A stretch of DNA of 64,000 bases from Ferrovibrio sp046297895 (lineage in GTDB: Bacteria; Pseudomonadota; Alphaproteobacteria; Ferrovibrionales; Ferrovibrionaceae). Every line of letters starts with the position of its first letter. The stretch's first letter is position 1. The position numbers were made by a program, and so were the translations under genes. The notes below the pieces were generated by a model. It had not been told where the DNA came from. It ran no database searches and worked only from the letters and a program-made list of their open reading frames with translations. The stretch is from NCBI RefSeq assembly GCF_046297895.1, contig NZ_JBKBHC010000009.1, forward strand, positions 124,001 to 188,000, given 5' to 3'. This document shows positions 1-11,303 of this stretch, in pieces.

Positions 1-428
1 TGCACCGACTTGCGCGGAATGATGCCCGGGGCCTTCACTTCCATGCGGGCGCGCTTAACGTCGGTCAGCGGGCCCTTGCCGTCGATCGGGTTCCCGAGTG
101 CGTCAACGACGCGGCCGAGCAGGCCCTTGCCGACCGGCACGTCCACGATGGCGCCGGTCCGCTTGACGGTATCGCCTTCCTTGATGCCACGGTCATCGCC
201 GAAGATCACGACGCCGACGTTGTCGGTCTCGAGGTTCAGGGCCATGCCCTTCACGCCGCCCGGGAACTCGACCATTTCGCCGGCCTGGACCTTGTCGAGG
301 CCATGGACGCGCGCAATGCCGTCGCCGATGCTGAGCACCTGGCCGACTTCAGAAACTTCGGCTTCGGTGCCGAAATTCTTGATCTGCGTCTTCAGGATTT
401 CCGAAATCTCTGCGGCGCGGATGTCCAT
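1..428 (-). CDS. atpA: ATP synthase F1 subunit alpha, N-terminal part (runs off the window start)
   Basis: Regulatory nucleotide-binding subunit of the F1 ATPase head, working on the cytoplasmic face of the membrane. The 142 visible residues hold the N-terminal helix and beta-barrel domain, with family motifs such as GDGIARVHGL near residue 35, EFPGGVKGMALNLE near 53 and LGNPIDGKG near 110. The P-loop (near residue 170 in the family) lies outside the window. The ATG shares one base with the atpH stop (TGATG), showing translational coupling and the usual atpH-atpA order. Identity is certain; the gene is cut only by the window edge. Confidence 0.97.
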   Translation of the reverse strand, partial: MDIRAAEISEILKTQIKNFGTEAEVSEVGQVLSIGDGIARVHGLDKVQAGEMVEFPGGVKGMALNLETDNVGVVIFGDDRGIKEGDTVKRTGAIVDVPVGKGLLGRVVDALGNPIDGKGPLTDVKRARMEVKAPGIIPRKSV

Positions 429-988
429 CACGCAACCCCTTTCATAGCGGACTTGAGATTATTGAGTTTGGTACGGACCGACGCATCGATCATGCGCGAG
501 CCGAGTTTGACGACCAGACCGCCGATCAGCGAGGGATCGACCTTGGCGTTGATGACAACGTTGCCGGCGGCTTCCGACGACAGCGAAGACTTGATCTGCG
601 CAAGCTGCGCATCCGACAGCGGCACGGCCGAAACGACCTCGGCAACCGCTTCGCCGCGATGGTGGCTGAGCAGGCTTTTGAAAGCGGCGATGGCATCCGC
701 CAGCACGAACAGGCGGCGGTTGTTGGCCACCACGCCGAGGAAACGGCGCACCAAGTCGCCGAAGCCGGCCTTTTCGGCTACGGCGGCGATGGCGCGAGCC
801 TGTTCCTCGCGGCTGAAGACCGGCGAACGAACCAGGCGTACCAGATCGGCCGACTGGGCCAGCATGGCAGACAGGCTGTCGAGATCCTTGGCGACGGTGT
901 CGAGCTGGCCGGCATCGCGCGCCAGATCGAACAGCGCCGTTGCGTAGCGGCCGGCAATACCGGAAACGAGCGTTGATTCCTGAGCCAC
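428..988 (-). CDS. atpH: ATP synthase F1 subunit delta (OSCP)
   Basis: Delta subunit, which ties the F1 head to the peripheral stalk. The protein has 186 residues, normal for the family, with an N-terminal helical-bundle region (GRYATALFDLA near residue 10) and the conserved C-terminal stretch IGGLVVKLGSRMIDASVRT. I chose the GTG start at 988 because AGAAGAAGGG lies just upstream and the protein then begins VAQESTLVSGIAGRYA, as in homologues. An upstream ATG at 1054 would add 22 atypical residues. It is the first visible gene of the operon and is followed directly by atpA. Confidence 0.95.
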   Translation of the reverse strand: MAQESTLVSGIAGRYATALFDLARDAGQLDTVAKDLDSLSAMLAQSADLVRLVRSPVFSREEQARAIAAVAEKAGFGDLVRRFLGVVANNRRLFVLADAIAAFKSLLSHHRGEAVAEVVSAVPLSDAQLAQIKSSLSSEAAGNVVINAKVDPSLIGGLVVKLGSRMIDASVRTKLNNLKSAMKGVA

Positions 989-1365
989 GAACGACCCTTC
1001 TTCTCTAGGACGCGGAACCGCCGGCCGGGACTCGGGCCCACTGGCCCTGGCCACCCTCCCGACGCTCCGCTTAAGACCTTGAACAGTCTAAGGAATTCAC
1101 GGGGCGGCCGATGCCTTCACAAAGCCCCCCGGCGCGAAAGCCGCGCTTAACTAGCATACGGGTTTCGGCGGCGCAACAGCGAGGCCGGCGCGGTCTTCTG
1201 CGCCTTTCGCCGCACTTATCCGGCAGGTCATAAAAAGCGGCGTCGGAACCGGAGAGAACGGCCCAAACTGGCCAAAACCAGCCAATCAGTATCAATTATC
1301 GACAGTTATCCCCAACCCTCGCCAATCGCCGCCAGGGCCCGCGGGTTCTCGCACTGGCAACTGCC
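989..1365. other. Intergenic region upstream of atpH
   Basis: This 377-base gap separates atpH from the flagellin-like gene; both are on the minus strand. It must hold the ATP synthase promoter, but I cannot pick a convincing -35/-10 pair. A TTATCCCCAA stretch at 1306-1315 resembles a DnaA box with one mismatch and stands alone. A 74-codon minus-strand reading frame (1071-1295) has no ribosome site or family resemblance and is not called. Confidence 0.5.
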
Positions 1366-2100
1366 TCAGCTCAGGCAGGCTTCGGCATGGGCGATATCCT
1401 GGGCCGCGATGGCAAGACCCGGCGGGGGCGCCTCGCCTGCGGCGAGCAGAGTCGCCGCAACGAAGGCGCAGCGGTCTTCCAGCGCCTGCTTCTGCACCGC
1501 CAGCGCGACCAGGCGCGTTTCGACCCGATGCGCGAAACCGTCCAACAGATAGCTGGCGACGAAGGTGTTGGGCGGCGACATCGACAGCCAGTTGGCCATG
1601 CCGCCCTGTTCGGCCAGCAGGCCCGTCGCCGCCTCGGCCAGGCTGCGCGAGGCGCCATCCTCGGCGCCGGCCAATTCGGCAGCCTGCCTGTCGTCGAGAT
1701 TCAGGGTGGGGTCGAATCCCTCGCCCCGCAGCAGGTTGCGGCCATTGCTGCCGGCGCGGGCGATGCAGGCCTCGATCCGCCCCACCAGCAGGCCGATATT
1801 ATTGCGCAGGATATCCTGCTCCGGCCCGGCCAGGCCGCGTTCGCCCAGCACGGCAATCTGGGCGCGGATCTTGGCGATCTGCCGCGCAATGTCGTCGAGC
1901 GCGCCAAGCGCCGCCTCGCATTGCGCCACCGCCACCGCCAGGCCGGCCTGCATCGCCAGAATGGCATCGGCATCATGCAGCGGCAATGCCACCTGCGTAC
2001 CGCCTCCATCCGCCTGCCGCCACGGCAATAAACCCGGCTCCGGCAGCGCCGGCGCCATCAGAGTTTCCCCATCAAGAACATCTTGCCGATCCATGATCAT
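1366..2100 (-). CDS. Flagellin-like protein, reduced and divergent
   Basis: A 244-residue protein. Its middle (about residues 75-140) resembles the flagellin/hook-associated D1 region: a helical segment followed by a stretch like NNIGLLVGRIEACIARAGSNGRNLLRGE, comparable to the flagellin pattern 'QIDALANDASYNGINLL'. The C-terminal part has a helix recalling the flagellin C-terminal domain. The canonical N-terminal D0 sequence is missing; the N-terminus is instead Pro/Gly-rich, and Cys residues are present, which is unusual for flagellins. The ATG at 2100 is chosen for its strong AGAAGGGGG site. No other flagellar gene is nearby, so function is unknown and the family call is tentative. Confidence 0.5.
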   Translation of the reverse strand: MIMDRQDVLDGETLMAPALPEPGLLPWRQADGGGTQVALPLHDADAILAMQAGLAVAVAQCEAALGALDDIARQIAKIRAQIAVLGERGLAGPEQDILRNNIGLLVGRIEACIARAGSNGRNLLRGEGFDPTLNLDDRQAAELAGAEDGASRSLAEAATGLLAEQGGMANWLSMSPPNTFVASYLLDGFAHRVETRLVALAVQKQALEDRCAFVAATLLAAGEAPPPGLAIAAQDIAHAEACLS

Positions 2101-2326
2101 GCCCCCTTCTGTGGTTAACCATCCCGTTCTGGGATGGTGGAAAACTACCAGAAGGCGCACAGTCGGGATTGTCTAGGAATCTCGGAAATCTGTTGTTTGC
2201 GTCTCAGGTTACTGGAGGCGCCGCGCAAAATTCATTTCCATTAACCCAACCTGTCGTTGCTCTGGGCCAAAAGGCATGCCCTAATGCCCGCTAGGCAAAA
2301 CAGCAGATATGGGGGCAAGGGCTGGC

Positions 2327-3361
2327 ATGAGCGGATCGATCCCCAGCGCTGCCCTTCTGCCGGGCATGGTCCCCGACGAGGCCTTGCCCGAATTGTGGCG
2401 TCAGAGCCTGGCGATCTATTACGACACACAGGCTCTGGCACCCGCGGCCGCGCCGCCGGCGATCCGGCAATATCATCTGGGCCAGATGCTGCTGATCGAC
2501 ACCCGCTTCGGGCCGCAGCGCTTCAGCCGCGATGCCGCCTGGCTGGCCCGCCACGGCGATGTGGACCATTGCACCGTCCAGTTCTTCGTGTCCGGCCGCA
2601 ACCGCGTGGTCAATGGCGGCAATGACTTCGTGCAGCATCCGGACAACATCACCATGGTCAATCTGGGCCGAGAGGTGCAGGCGGAATCAACCGAAGCCGA
2701 TACCCTCACCCTCATCCTGCCGCGCGAACTGCTGCAAGGGGAATTGCCGCAATTGCTGGATCGCTGTGGCGCACTGTTCGAAGACCATTCAGCCTCGGCA
2801 CGGGTCTTTGCCAATCACATGCTGTCGCTGCGCCAGACACTGGATCGAGCGGCGGCAGCCGAAGCCGACGCGATCGCGCAGGGCACGCTGGCGTTGCTGG
2901 ATGCGCTGACCCGCCATCGCGACATCGCGGCGACGCCGGCCAAGGGCACGACGCTGACCACGATCTGCCGCCATATCGACGCCCACCTGAGCGACCCTGC
3001 GCTGGATGCCGAAAGCCTGTGCCGGCAGTTCCGCTGCTCGCGCGCCACGTTATATCGCCTGTTCCAGCCGCTGGGCGGCGTGCGCGAGCATATCCAGCGG
3101 CGCCGCCTGATGGCCTGTTTCCGCGCCATCAGCGCGCCGGCCCGGGCGCATCGCCGCATCTTCGACATCGCGCTGGATTACGGCTTTTCCTCGCCGAGCC
3201 ATTTCAGCAGCCTGTTTCGCGCCCATTTCGGCATGACACCGCGCGAGGCGCGCGAGCGTGGCGGCAACCGCCCTGCCCTGCCTGCGCTGGCCAAAGGCGG
3301 CACGGCGGAAACGGCCGTGCAGGCGATGTGGACCTGGGCGCGCGGCCTGGCCGGTAGTTGA
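2327..3361 (+). CDS. AraC family transcriptional regulator
   Basis: Predicted cytoplasmic DNA-binding regulator of 344 residues. The N-terminal two thirds match the AraC-binding-like ligand domain (about residues 45-200). The last 110 residues hold the two helix-turn-helix units: LDAESLCRQFRCSRATLYRLF and, near the end, FDIALDYGFSSPSHFSSLFRAHFGMTPREAR, the classic AraC signature. The ATG at 2327 has AAGGG five bases upstream; an in-frame ATG at 2309 would add six residues but lacks a good site. It converges on glpK (19-base gap). The inducer is unknown; the eda-glpK operon is a possible target by position only. Confidence 0.9.
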   Translation: MSGSIPSAALLPGMVPDEALPELWRQSLAIYYDTQALAPAAAPPAIRQYHLGQMLLIDTRFGPQRFSRDAAWLARHGDVDHCTVQFFVSGRNRVVNGGNDFVQHPDNITMVNLGREVQAESTEADTLTLILPRELLQGELPQLLDRCGALFEDHSASARVFANHMLSLRQTLDRAAAAEADAIAQGTLALLDALTRHRDIAATPAKGTTLTTICRHIDAHLSDPALDAESLCRQFRCSRATLYRLFQPLGGVREHIQRRRLMACFRAISAPARAHRRIFDIALDYGFSSPSHFSSLFRAHFGMTPREARERGGNRPALPALAKGGTAETAVQAMWTWARGLAGS

Positions 3362-3380
3362 AAGATCAGTCGGTAACCGA

Positions 3381-4886
<1,506 letters not shown>

Positions 4887-4889
4887 GTC

Positions 4890-5138
4890 TTATTCCGCCG
4901 CAGCCGCGCAGCCCTCGGCCTTGAATACACGCTTGGTGCTGGCGGGGTATTTGCCCAGTTTGGATGCCGGGCGGATCGGCCGCGCCACCAGCCCGCCGCC
5001 GCAATTGGGACAGACGCCTTTCAGCGTGCCTTCGCCGCAGTCGCGGCAGAAGGTGCATTCGAAGCTGCAGATCATCGCAGCCGCGTCGGGCGGCAGGTCG
5101 GTGTTGCAGCACTCACAGTTCGGGCGGAGTTCAAGCAT
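4890..5138 (-). CDS. DUF1272 family cysteine-rich small protein
   Basis: An 82-residue protein with nine cysteines in the first 50 residues, including CNTD, CSFECTFCRDC and CPNCGG patterns, typical of the DUF1272 family and suggesting a structural zinc site. The C-terminal third is basic and then Ala-rich. It sits between eda and glpK with gaps of 2 and 3 bases, so it is certainly co-transcribed. No biochemical role is established for the family. Confidence 0.85.
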   Translation of the reverse strand: MLELRPNCECCNTDLPPDAAAMICSFECTFCRDCGEGTLKGVCPNCGGGLVARPIRPASKLGKYPASTKRVFKAEGCAAAAE

Positions 5139-5140
5139 GT

Positions 5141-5809
5141 CTACGCTCCCTTAGCGATCTGCACGGCCTTTTTCGCCAGGGCGGTAATGCCGGCCCAGTC
5201 GTTTTTCTGCAGCATCTCCTTCGGCGCCAGCCAGGAGCCGCCGACGCTGGCCACGTTCGGCAGCGCGGCATAGGCGCCAAGGTTGCCTTCCGTGATGCCG
5301 CCGGTGGGGCAGAACCGCATCTGCGGGAAAGGCCCGGCCAGGCTTTTTAGCGCCGCAATGCCGCCCGTCGCCTCGGCGGGGAAGAATTTGGCGCGCGTGA
5401 AACCCTGCTCCAGAGCGCGCATGATCTCGCTGGCCGTGGCCACCGCCGGCAGATAGGGCAGACCGGTATCCTTGGCGGCATAATACAGAGCCTCTGTCGC
5501 GCCGGGCGAAATCACGAATTTGGCGCCGGCCAGCTGACTGGCGGCGAATTGCGCGGCATTCAGCACCGTGCCGGCGCCGACGATGGCCTCTGGCACTTCC
5601 GCCGCGATGCGCTTGATCGCCTCCAGGGCCGCGGCCGAACGCAGGGTGATTTCCAGCACGGACAAGCCGCCCGCCGCCAGGGCCTTGGCCAGCGGCACGG
5701 CCTGGGCGGCATCTTCCACGACCAGCACCGGAATCACCGGCGCGCGGTTCAGGATAGCATCGATGGCGGCGGTACGCTCCACAGTCTTCTCACTGGCCTT
5801 GTCCGGCAT
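5141..5809 (-). CDS. eda: 2-dehydro-3-deoxy-phosphogluconate (KDPG) aldolase
   Basis: Class I aldolase of the Entner-Doudoroff pathway, splitting KDPG into pyruvate and glyceraldehyde 3-phosphate; family members may also act on 4-hydroxy-2-oxoglutarate. The 222-residue TIM-barrel protein has Glu53 in LEITLRS, the GAGTVL motif, the Schiff-base lysine at about residue 142 in RAKFFPAE and a phosphate-binding CPTGGI near the end. The ATG is preceded by GGGAGGAA. It heads the eda-DUF1272-glpK operon; no edd is in the window. Confidence 0.93.
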   Translation of the reverse strand: MPDKASEKTVERTAAIDAILNRAPVIPVLVVEDAAQAVPLAKALAAGGLSVLEITLRSAAALEAIKRIAAEVPEAIVGAGTVLNAAQFAASQLAGAKFVISPGATEALYYAAKDTGLPYLPAVATASEIMRALEQGFTRAKFFPAEATGGIAALKSLAGPFPQMRFCPTGGITEGNLGAYAALPNVASVGGSWLAPKEMLQKNDWAGITALAKKAVQIAKGA

Positions 5810-5869
5810 GATTCCTCCCTGTGTTTGTTTTGCACAGGATAGCCGGAGAAAACCGGGGAAGGCTACTGC

Positions 5870-6229
5870 CTAGGCGTAGGGGTGAGCCTCGCGTGGATCG
5901 GGGCCGTAGCGATTCGGGCCGCGCGTACCAGGGTAAAAGAGCAGCACCAGCCAGAAGGCAAAACCGAGAATTGGCACATAATTCATTAAGACGGCCCAGC
6001 CGCTCCACCCGAAATCGCGGCAGCGTTGCGCACCGGCGATATTATAGAGGGTGGAGACAGGAACGACATATAGCCAGATCAGGACAAGGCCGATGGGGGC
6101 AAGTGTCGAACCAATGATCGCCACAAGAACGGCTGAGAAGAGCACGACAAGGGTTAGATTGATAAACGAGCCACGGCGACGGCGGCCCGAAAACCGGAAA
6201 AGATCATGATGAAATGGCTCACCCGCCAC
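5870..6229 (-). CDS. DUF805 family membrane protein
   Basis: A 119-residue integral membrane protein with about three hydrophobic segments (residues 24-45, 46-65 and 78-98). It carries the DUF805 hallmarks: FRFSGRRRRGSF near the N-terminus, QRCRDFGWSGW between helices, and a C-terminal YPGTRGPNRYGPDP tail. The start is a GTG with AAGGA about 11 bases upstream. It begins 6 bases after the ureG stop, so it is probably the last gene of the urease operon, but no link of this family to urea is known. Confidence 0.8.
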   Translation of the reverse strand: MAGEPFHHDLFRFSGRRRRGSFINLTLVVLFSAVLVAIIGSTLAPIGLVLIWLYVVPVSTLYNIAGAQRCRDFGWSGWAVLMNYVPILGFAFWLVLLFYPGTRGPNRYGPDPREAHPYA

Positions 6230-6235
6230 TATGCC

Positions 6236-6856
6236 CTATTCCTTCAGCCCGCCGCTTTTCAGGATGAAATCGGCGATCTCGGCCACGCCCTTCTCGGCCT
6301 TCAGGTTGGCGAAAATGAAGGGGCGCTGGCCGCGCATTTTCTTCGCATCGCGATCCATCACCTCCAGCGAAGCGCCGACCAGCGGGGCGAGGTCGATCTT
6401 GTTGATCACCAGCAGGTCGGACCGCGTGATGCCCGGGCCGCCCTTGCGCGGAATCTTGTCGCCGGCTGAGACGTCGATCACGTAGATGGTGATGTCGGCC
6501 AGTTCGGGCGAAAAGGTGGCGGCCAGGTTGTCGCCGCCGGATTCGACGAAGATCACGTCGAGACCGGGAAATTTCTTCTGCATCTCGGCCACGGCCGCCA
6601 AATTGATCGAGGCATCCTCGCGGATTGCCGTATGCGGGCAGCCGCCGGTTTCGACGCCGGCGATACGTTCGGGTGCCAGCGCGTTGGCGCGGGTCAGGAA
6701 TTCGGCGTCTTCCTTGGTGTAGATGTCGTTGGTGACGACGGCGATGTTCCAGTCGTCGCGCAGGTGACGGCAGAGCCGTTCGACCAAAGCGGTTTTGCCC
6801 GAACCGACAGGACCACCGATACCGACGCGCAGGGGATTGCTATTAGAGGAACTCAT
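6236..6856 (-). CDS. ureG: Urease accessory GTPase UreG
   Basis: SIMIBI-class GTPase that supplies nickel and energy for assembly of the urease active site together with UreD, UreF and UreE. The 206-residue protein has the P-loop GPVGSGKT near residue 15, the nickel-binding CPH in ETGGCPHTAIRED, the ESGGDNL motif and the NKID guanine-specificity motif. The ATG at 6856 overlaps the ureF stop by four bases (ATGA), fixing the start; a longer frame reaching 6931 lies inside ureF and is rejected. Confidence 0.97.
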   Translation of the reverse strand: MSSSNSNPLRVGIGGPVGSGKTALVERLCRHLRDDWNIAVVTNDIYTKEDAEFLTRANALAPERIAGVETGGCPHTAIREDASINLAAVAEMQKKFPGLDVIFVESGGDNLAATFSPELADITIYVIDVSAGDKIPRKGGPGITRSDLLVINKIDLAPLVGASLEVMDRDAKKMRGQRPFIFANLKAEKGVAEIADFILKSGGLKE

Positions 6857-7572
6857 GACCGGAACAGCCTCGTATACTGGGTTTCGTGCAACATCGACAT
6901 CAGGTCGACCATCGGCGCCGCCGTGCCGCACTCGTCCAGCGGGCAGGCCAGCGCGCAGTCTGCCACGCTGTCCACCACCGGCAACAGGATAGAAAGCGCC
7001 CGCTGGCCATCGGTCTGGCCCAGTGGGATCAGGCGCACGGCTGCCGAGACCAGGTTGGCGGCGAAGGCATGCAGGCAGGCGGCCAGCACGGGGCGCAGCG
7101 GCAATTTGTGCGCGGCGGCCGACACGCCGATGGCGATGCTCAAGGCCACCGGCCGCTCGCCGCGCGCGGCGGCAAAGTCATCGATGGTGGGATGGCCCCA
7201 AGCGGCGCGCGTGACCATCACGAAGGAGCCGCCCTGCTGCGCGCTTTCCAGCGCGGTTTCGGCCGTGCCGCGCCAGGCGACGGCGAGATCGGCCAACTCT
7301 TCCAGCCGTGCGGCATCGCCCTCTTCTGATGTACTGGCAGCCATGTAAGCTTCCTTCAGCAGCACGGCATCGACCCAGGCAGCGCCATGGCGCAGGATAT
7401 GGCCGATCCAGGCGCTGAGCGTGGCGGCATTTTTCACCCGGCCGGTTTCGACCGCAAATTCGATGCCGTGGCTGTAGGAAAAGGCACCGATCGGATAGCT
7501 GGGCGAGAACCAGGCCAGCAGGCGATAGAGATCGCCGGGCGCGATGCGATCCGCCTCAATGCTTGTGGTCAT
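6853..7572 (-). CDS. ureF: Urease accessory protein UreF
   Basis: Helical chaperone that joins UreD and UreG on apo-urease and gates nickel insertion. The 239-residue protein has the family N-terminal motif LLAWFSPSYPIGAFSYSHG, HPTIDDFAAARG in the middle, and the conserved end near RLFRS. The ATG at 7572 gives a normal-length protein overlapping the end of ureE by 17 bases. The frame stays open to 7719, but that part reads through the His-rich ureE tail in another frame and gives an implausible Met/Thr-rich extension. Confidence 0.94.
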   Translation of the reverse strand: MTTSIEADRIAPGDLYRLLAWFSPSYPIGAFSYSHGIEFAVETGRVKNAATLSAWIGHILRHGAAWVDAVLLKEAYMAASTSEEGDAARLEELADLAVAWRGTAETALESAQQGGSFVMVTRAAWGHPTIDDFAAARGERPVALSIAIGVSAAAHKLPLRPVLAACLHAFAANLVSAAVRLIPLGQTDGQRALSILLPVVDSVADCALACPLDECGTAAPMVDLMSMLHETQYTRLFRS

Positions 7573-8143
7573 GATCGTGGCTATGGTCGTGCTCGTGCCC
7601 GGGATCGTCGGCATGGGGATGCACATGGGCATGACCCCCATGGACATGGCCGTGTTCGTGTTTGCCATAGCGCGAGCCGAGGCCATAGGGATGCGCCGGA
7701 TCGTGGTTATGCTGGCCATAGGCGCCGCCTTCGGGATCGAAGGGCGCCTCCACGGCCTGCACGCTGGCGCCGAGGCCTTTCAGCATGTCGACGATCACAT
7801 GGTCGTCGCGGATCAGGATGCGGTCGGCATGGATGGCGGCCGGCAGGTGGCGGTTGCCCAGATGCCAGGCCAGCCTCGCCAGCAGCTGCGGCGAGGCGGC
7901 GCGCACTTCCACCAGCGGCTCGATGGCTGCCTTCACTTCAACATAGCCGCCCTGCTCCAGTTTCAGCCCGTCGCCGTCGCGCAGCAGCGTCGCCTCGGGC
8001 AGGTCGAGCAGGAAAACCATGCCGTCATCGGCGGTGAGACGGATGCGGCGGCGATGGCGATCATGATGCGCCAGCGTGACGGTGGCACGACGCTCGGACG
8101 CGGGCCAGTGGCCGGATGGCATGACTTCGGTGGCGCGCAGCAT
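7556..8143 (-). CDS. ureE: Urease nickel metallochaperone UreE
   Basis: Dimeric nickel carrier that feeds UreG. The 195-residue protein has the N-terminal peptide-binding domain (LLDLPEATLLRDGDGLKLE region) and the C-terminal nickel-binding ferredoxin-like domain with WHLGNRHLPAAI. The last ~55 residues form a very His/Asp-rich tail, about 18 His in all with runs such as HEHDHSHDHDHKH, expected to store several nickel ions. The gene starts 2 bases after ureC ends. Confidence 0.96.
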   Translation of the reverse strand: MLRATEVMPSGHWPASERRATVTLAHHDRHRRRIRLTADDGMVFLLDLPEATLLRDGDGLKLEQGGYVEVKAAIEPLVEVRAASPQLLARLAWHLGNRHLPAAIHADRILIRDDHVIVDMLKGLGASVQAVEAPFDPEGGAYGQHNHDPAHPYGLGSRYGKHEHGHVHGGHAHVHPHADDPGHEHDHSHDHDHKH

Positions 8144-8145
8144 GA

Positions 8146-9918
<1,773 letters not shown>

Positions 9919-9935
9919 GGTTCGTACTCCCCTGC

Positions 9936-10244
9936 CTACCTGAGCGTGCCCATGATCTCGGCGCGGAAGCCGTAAACGTTCCGCTTGCCGGCATAGGCCA
10001 CCAGCGACACGGTGCGGGTCTGCCCCGGTTCGAAGCGCACCGCCGTACCGGCCGGAATGTCCAGCCGCATGCCGCGCGCCTTGTCGCGGTCGAACTTCAG
10101 TGCCGGGTTCGTCTCGAAGAAGTGGTAATGGCTGCCGACCTGGATCGGGCGGTCGCCGGTATTGGCAACGTCGATGCTCACCGTCGGGCGGCCGGCATTC
10201 AGCTCGATCTCGCCGGGGGCCGTGATGATTTCGCCGGGAATCAT
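9936..10244 (-). CDS. ureB: Urease subunit beta
   Basis: Structural beta subunit of the (UreABC)3 urease complex. The 102-residue protein has the family motifs ANTGDRPIQVGSHYHFFETNPAL near residue 27 and the DIPAGTAVRFEPG segment, followed by VSLVAYAGKRNVYGF. Length and sequence are typical of a separate bacterial beta subunit. It lies between ureA (13-base gap) and ureC (17-base gap). Confidence 0.97.
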   Translation of the reverse strand: MIPGEIITAPGEIELNAGRPTVSIDVANTGDRPIQVGSHYHFFETNPALKFDRDKARGMRLDIPAGTAVRFEPGQTRTVSLVAYAGKRNVYGFRAEIMGTLR

Positions 10245-10257
10245 GCTGCGGCCTCCT

Positions 10258-10560
10258 TCAGCGGATCGGGTTATGCACGGTCACCAGCTTGGTGCCGTCC
10301 GGGAAGGTGGCCTCCACCTGGATCTCATGAATCATTTCGGCAATGCCGGGCATCACCTGGTCGCGAGTGATCACGCTGGCGCCGTCGCGCATCAGCTCGG
10401 CCACCGAGCGGCCGTCGCGTGCGCCTTCCACCACATAATCGGTGATGAGCGCCACGGCCTCGGGGTGATTGAGCTTCACGCCGCGCTCCAGCCGGCGACG
10501 CGCCACCTGGGCCGCCATGGCGACCAGCAATTTGTCCTTCTCGCGGGGCGTGAGATTCAT
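10258..10560 (-). CDS. ureA: Urease subunit gamma
   Basis: Smallest urease subunit, 100 residues, entirely typical: MNLTPREKDKLLV at the start, RRRLERGVKLNHPEAVALI, DGRSVAEL, VMPGIAEMIHEIQVEATFPDGTKLVTVHNPI at the end. It starts 29 bases after urtE, so urea uptake and hydrolysis genes appear to form one transcript. Confidence 0.97.
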   Translation of the reverse strand: MNLTPREKDKLLVAMAAQVARRRLERGVKLNHPEAVALITDYVVEGARDGRSVAELMRDGASVITRDQVMPGIAEMIHEIQVEATFPDGTKLVTVHNPIR

Positions 10561-10589
10561 GCCGCTGCGCTCCCCCTGGCAGACTGGAT

Positions 10590-11285
10590 TCAGACGGTAA
10601 GATAGCGGCGGACGTCGTCGCCTTCCAGCCGGGACGCGTCGCCCTCGACCACAACTTCACCACGCTGGAGCAGGATGAAGCGGTCGGCCAGGGCCTTGGC
10701 GAAGTCGAAATACTGCTCGACCAGAATGATGGCCATGGTGCCGCGGTCGGCTAGGCTGCGGATCACCCGGCCGATATCCTTGATGATCGAGGGCTGGATG
10801 CCCTCGGTGGGCTCGTCCAGCAGCAGCAACCGGGGGCGCGTGACCAGGGCCCGCGCGATCGCCAGTTGCTGCTGCTGTCCCCCCGAAAGATCGCCGCCGC
10901 GACGGTTGCGCATCTCGTGCAGCACGGGAAACAGGGCAAAAATCTCGTCGTCGATGGTGCGCTCGGCCCGGGGCAGCGGCGCCAGGCCGGTCTCCAGGTT
11001 CTCGTAGACGGTCAGGCGCGGAAATATCTCGCGGCCCTGCGGCACCATGGCAATGCCGCGCCGGGCGCGCTCATGGGGTTTCAGCCCGACTATGTCCTCG
11101 CCTTCCCACAGGATGGCACCGCTGCGCACCCCCTGCAGACCGACCAGGGCCCGCATCAGCGAGGTCTTGCCCACGCCGTTACGGCCCAACACGCAGGTGA
11201 TCCTGCCGGCTTCGGCCGTCAGCGCCACGTCGCGCAGGGCATGGCTGGCGCCGTAATAAAGATTCAGTCCTTCGGCTTTCAGCAT
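10590..11285 (-). CDS. urtE: Urea ABC transporter ATP-binding protein UrtE
   Basis: LivF-type ATPase of the high-affinity urea importer, acting on the cytoplasmic side with UrtD. The 231-residue protein has Walker A GRNGVGKTS near residue 34, the ABC signature LSGGQQQQLAIARAL, and Walker B LLLLDEPTEGI. The phrase EGIQPSII after Walker B is typical of the UrtE branch. It lies between urtD and ureA. Confidence 0.95.
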   Translation of the reverse strand: MLKAEGLNLYYGASHALRDVALTAEAGRITCVLGRNGVGKTSLMRALVGLQGVRSGAILWEGEDIVGLKPHERARRGIAMVPQGREIFPRLTVYENLETGLAPLPRAERTIDDEIFALFPVLHEMRNRRGGDLSGGQQQQLAIARALVTRPRLLLLDEPTEGIQPSIIKDIGRVIRSLADRGTMAIILVEQYFDFAKALADRFILLQRGEVVVEGDASRLEGDDVRRYLTV

Positions 11286-11303
11286 GAGATCAGCGCCGCC
11301 CCT

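Noticed and set aside
1071..1295. A 74-codon minus-strand reading frame in the gap before atpH
   Set aside because: No ribosome site, an odd Arg/Cys-rich composition and no recognisable family; it fits chance in GC-rich DNA.
1306..1315. DnaA-box-like TTATCCCCAA
   Set aside because: A single copy with a mismatch, without neighbouring boxes or an AT-rich unwinding region, does not support an origin.
7573..7719. N-terminal extension of ureF
   Set aside because: It overlaps the His-rich end of ureE in another frame and gives a Met/Thr-rich peptide unlike any UreF.
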